A stretch of DNA of 26,777 nucleotides from a virus. Position numbers and translations under genes: made by a program. The stretch covers positions 1 to 26,777 of IMG/VR virus record IMGVR_UViG_3300042484_001797. The stretch is one strand, 5' to 3'. This document shows positions 26,661 to 26,777 of the stretch, one piece after another. The notes under the pieces were generated by a model. It had not been told where the DNA came from. It made no database searches and worked only from the letters and a program-made list of their open reading frames with translations. Each line of letters starts with the position of its first letter. The stretch's first letter is position 1.

Positions 26661-26777
26661 AATCAAAAAATCCTTTTATTTGTTTTAACATTTTATCAAC
26701 TTCTTTTTTACTTATATTACAATTAGAACAAAACCCAGAGTCATTATATATTGACAGTTGTTCTCCACAACCACCAA
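26647..26777 (-). CDS. C-terminal fragment of a Cys-containing (zinc-ribbon-like) protein
   Basis: An open frame enters from the right edge and gives 42 residues ending at the TAA at 26647-26649: GGCGEQLSIYNDSGFCSNCN then ISKKEVDKMLKQIKGFFDYE. The C-G at the start and F-C-x2-C could be one half of a zinc ribbon. It overlaps the resolvase start by 14 bases. The remainder lies beyond the window, so no function is assigned. Confidence 0.55.
   Translation of the reverse strand, partial: GGCGEQLSIYNDSGFCSNCNISKKEVDKMLKQIKGFFDYEQD

Noticed and set aside
1-26777. The window begins TTGGTGG and ends CCACCAA, an inverted 7-base match like a terminal repeat.
   Set aside because: The same 7-mer occurs inside the window (near 3373, 4838 and 22580), and beyond it the ends diverge at once, so chance is the better explanation.

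Overview
This window looks like part of an AT-rich tailed-phage (Caudoviricetes) genome whose host is very probably an actinobacterium. Phage markers are the small and large terminase subunits (24507-25043, 22742-24526), a CHAP endolysin with adjacent membrane proteins (16956-18374), a RuvC-like resolvase, a DUF3310 protein and a tRNA-Glu. The actinobacterial signs are a WhiB-like Fe-S protein (6013-6297), a DUF7455-type zinc protein, a proteasome-like Ntn hydrolase, and several genes that appear to be leaderless. A low-GC aquatic actinobacterium would fit, but that is inference. Both window ends cut through genes, so this is a fragment. No portal, capsid or tail genes are recognisable.

Layout: about 2.8 kb at the left is read on the + strand: the end of a methyltransferase-like gene and three overlapping glycosyltransferase genes. 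It converges, with a 17-base overlap, on a very long minus-strand block covering everything else. Read in its own direction (right to left) that block holds: (1) zinc-ribbon fragment, RuvC-like resolvase, unknown, HTH, DUF3310, terminase small and large; (2) two large exported surface proteins separated by a clean terminator and a new promoter; (3) a lysis region: small membrane protein, lipoprotein, two-TM holin candidate, CHAP endolysin; (4) Ntn hydrolase, a 72-aa protein, an exported HExxH metallopeptidase, tRNA-Glu; (5) auxiliary enzymes: glutathione-peroxidase-like protein, SGNH hydrolase, carbamoyltransferase, Hsp20, 2OG-Fe(II) oxygenase; (6) FmdB, DUF7455, staphylococcal-type nuclease, thioredoxin, and a group of conserved phage proteins (8.8-7.3 kb) including two tiny genes; (7) SLOG-like protein, WhiB, pyrimidine-dimer glycosylase, luciferase-like flavin monooxygenase, a 52-aa XapX gene and a holin-like gene, then a terminator and a Stealth-like glycosyltransferase.

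The genes are packed with overlaps or gaps under about 110 bases, and no gene-free stretch exceeds 300 bases. The most striking non-coding structure is a set of near-consensus minus-strand promoters. In at least five the -10 hexamer ends exactly six bases before an ATG with no Shine-Dalgarno (10158, 8839, 14885, 16352, 18179; 14008 possible), which predicts leaderless mRNAs. Promoters either have a good -35 with 17-base spacing or a TG upstream of the -10, rarely both. Two others (hsp20 and 2OG oxygenase) place a perfect inverted repeat at the predicted transcription start.

Functionally the window suggests a phage that invests in altering and protecting the infected cell: UV and redox protection (pyrimidine-dimer glycosylase, peroxidase-like protein, thioredoxin, Hsp20), glycan modification (five glycosyltransferase or methyltransferase genes, carbamoyltransferase, SGNH hydrolase), and an unusually large exported set (two surface proteins, one lipoprotein, one metallopeptidase). 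All functions are read from sequence motifs only.
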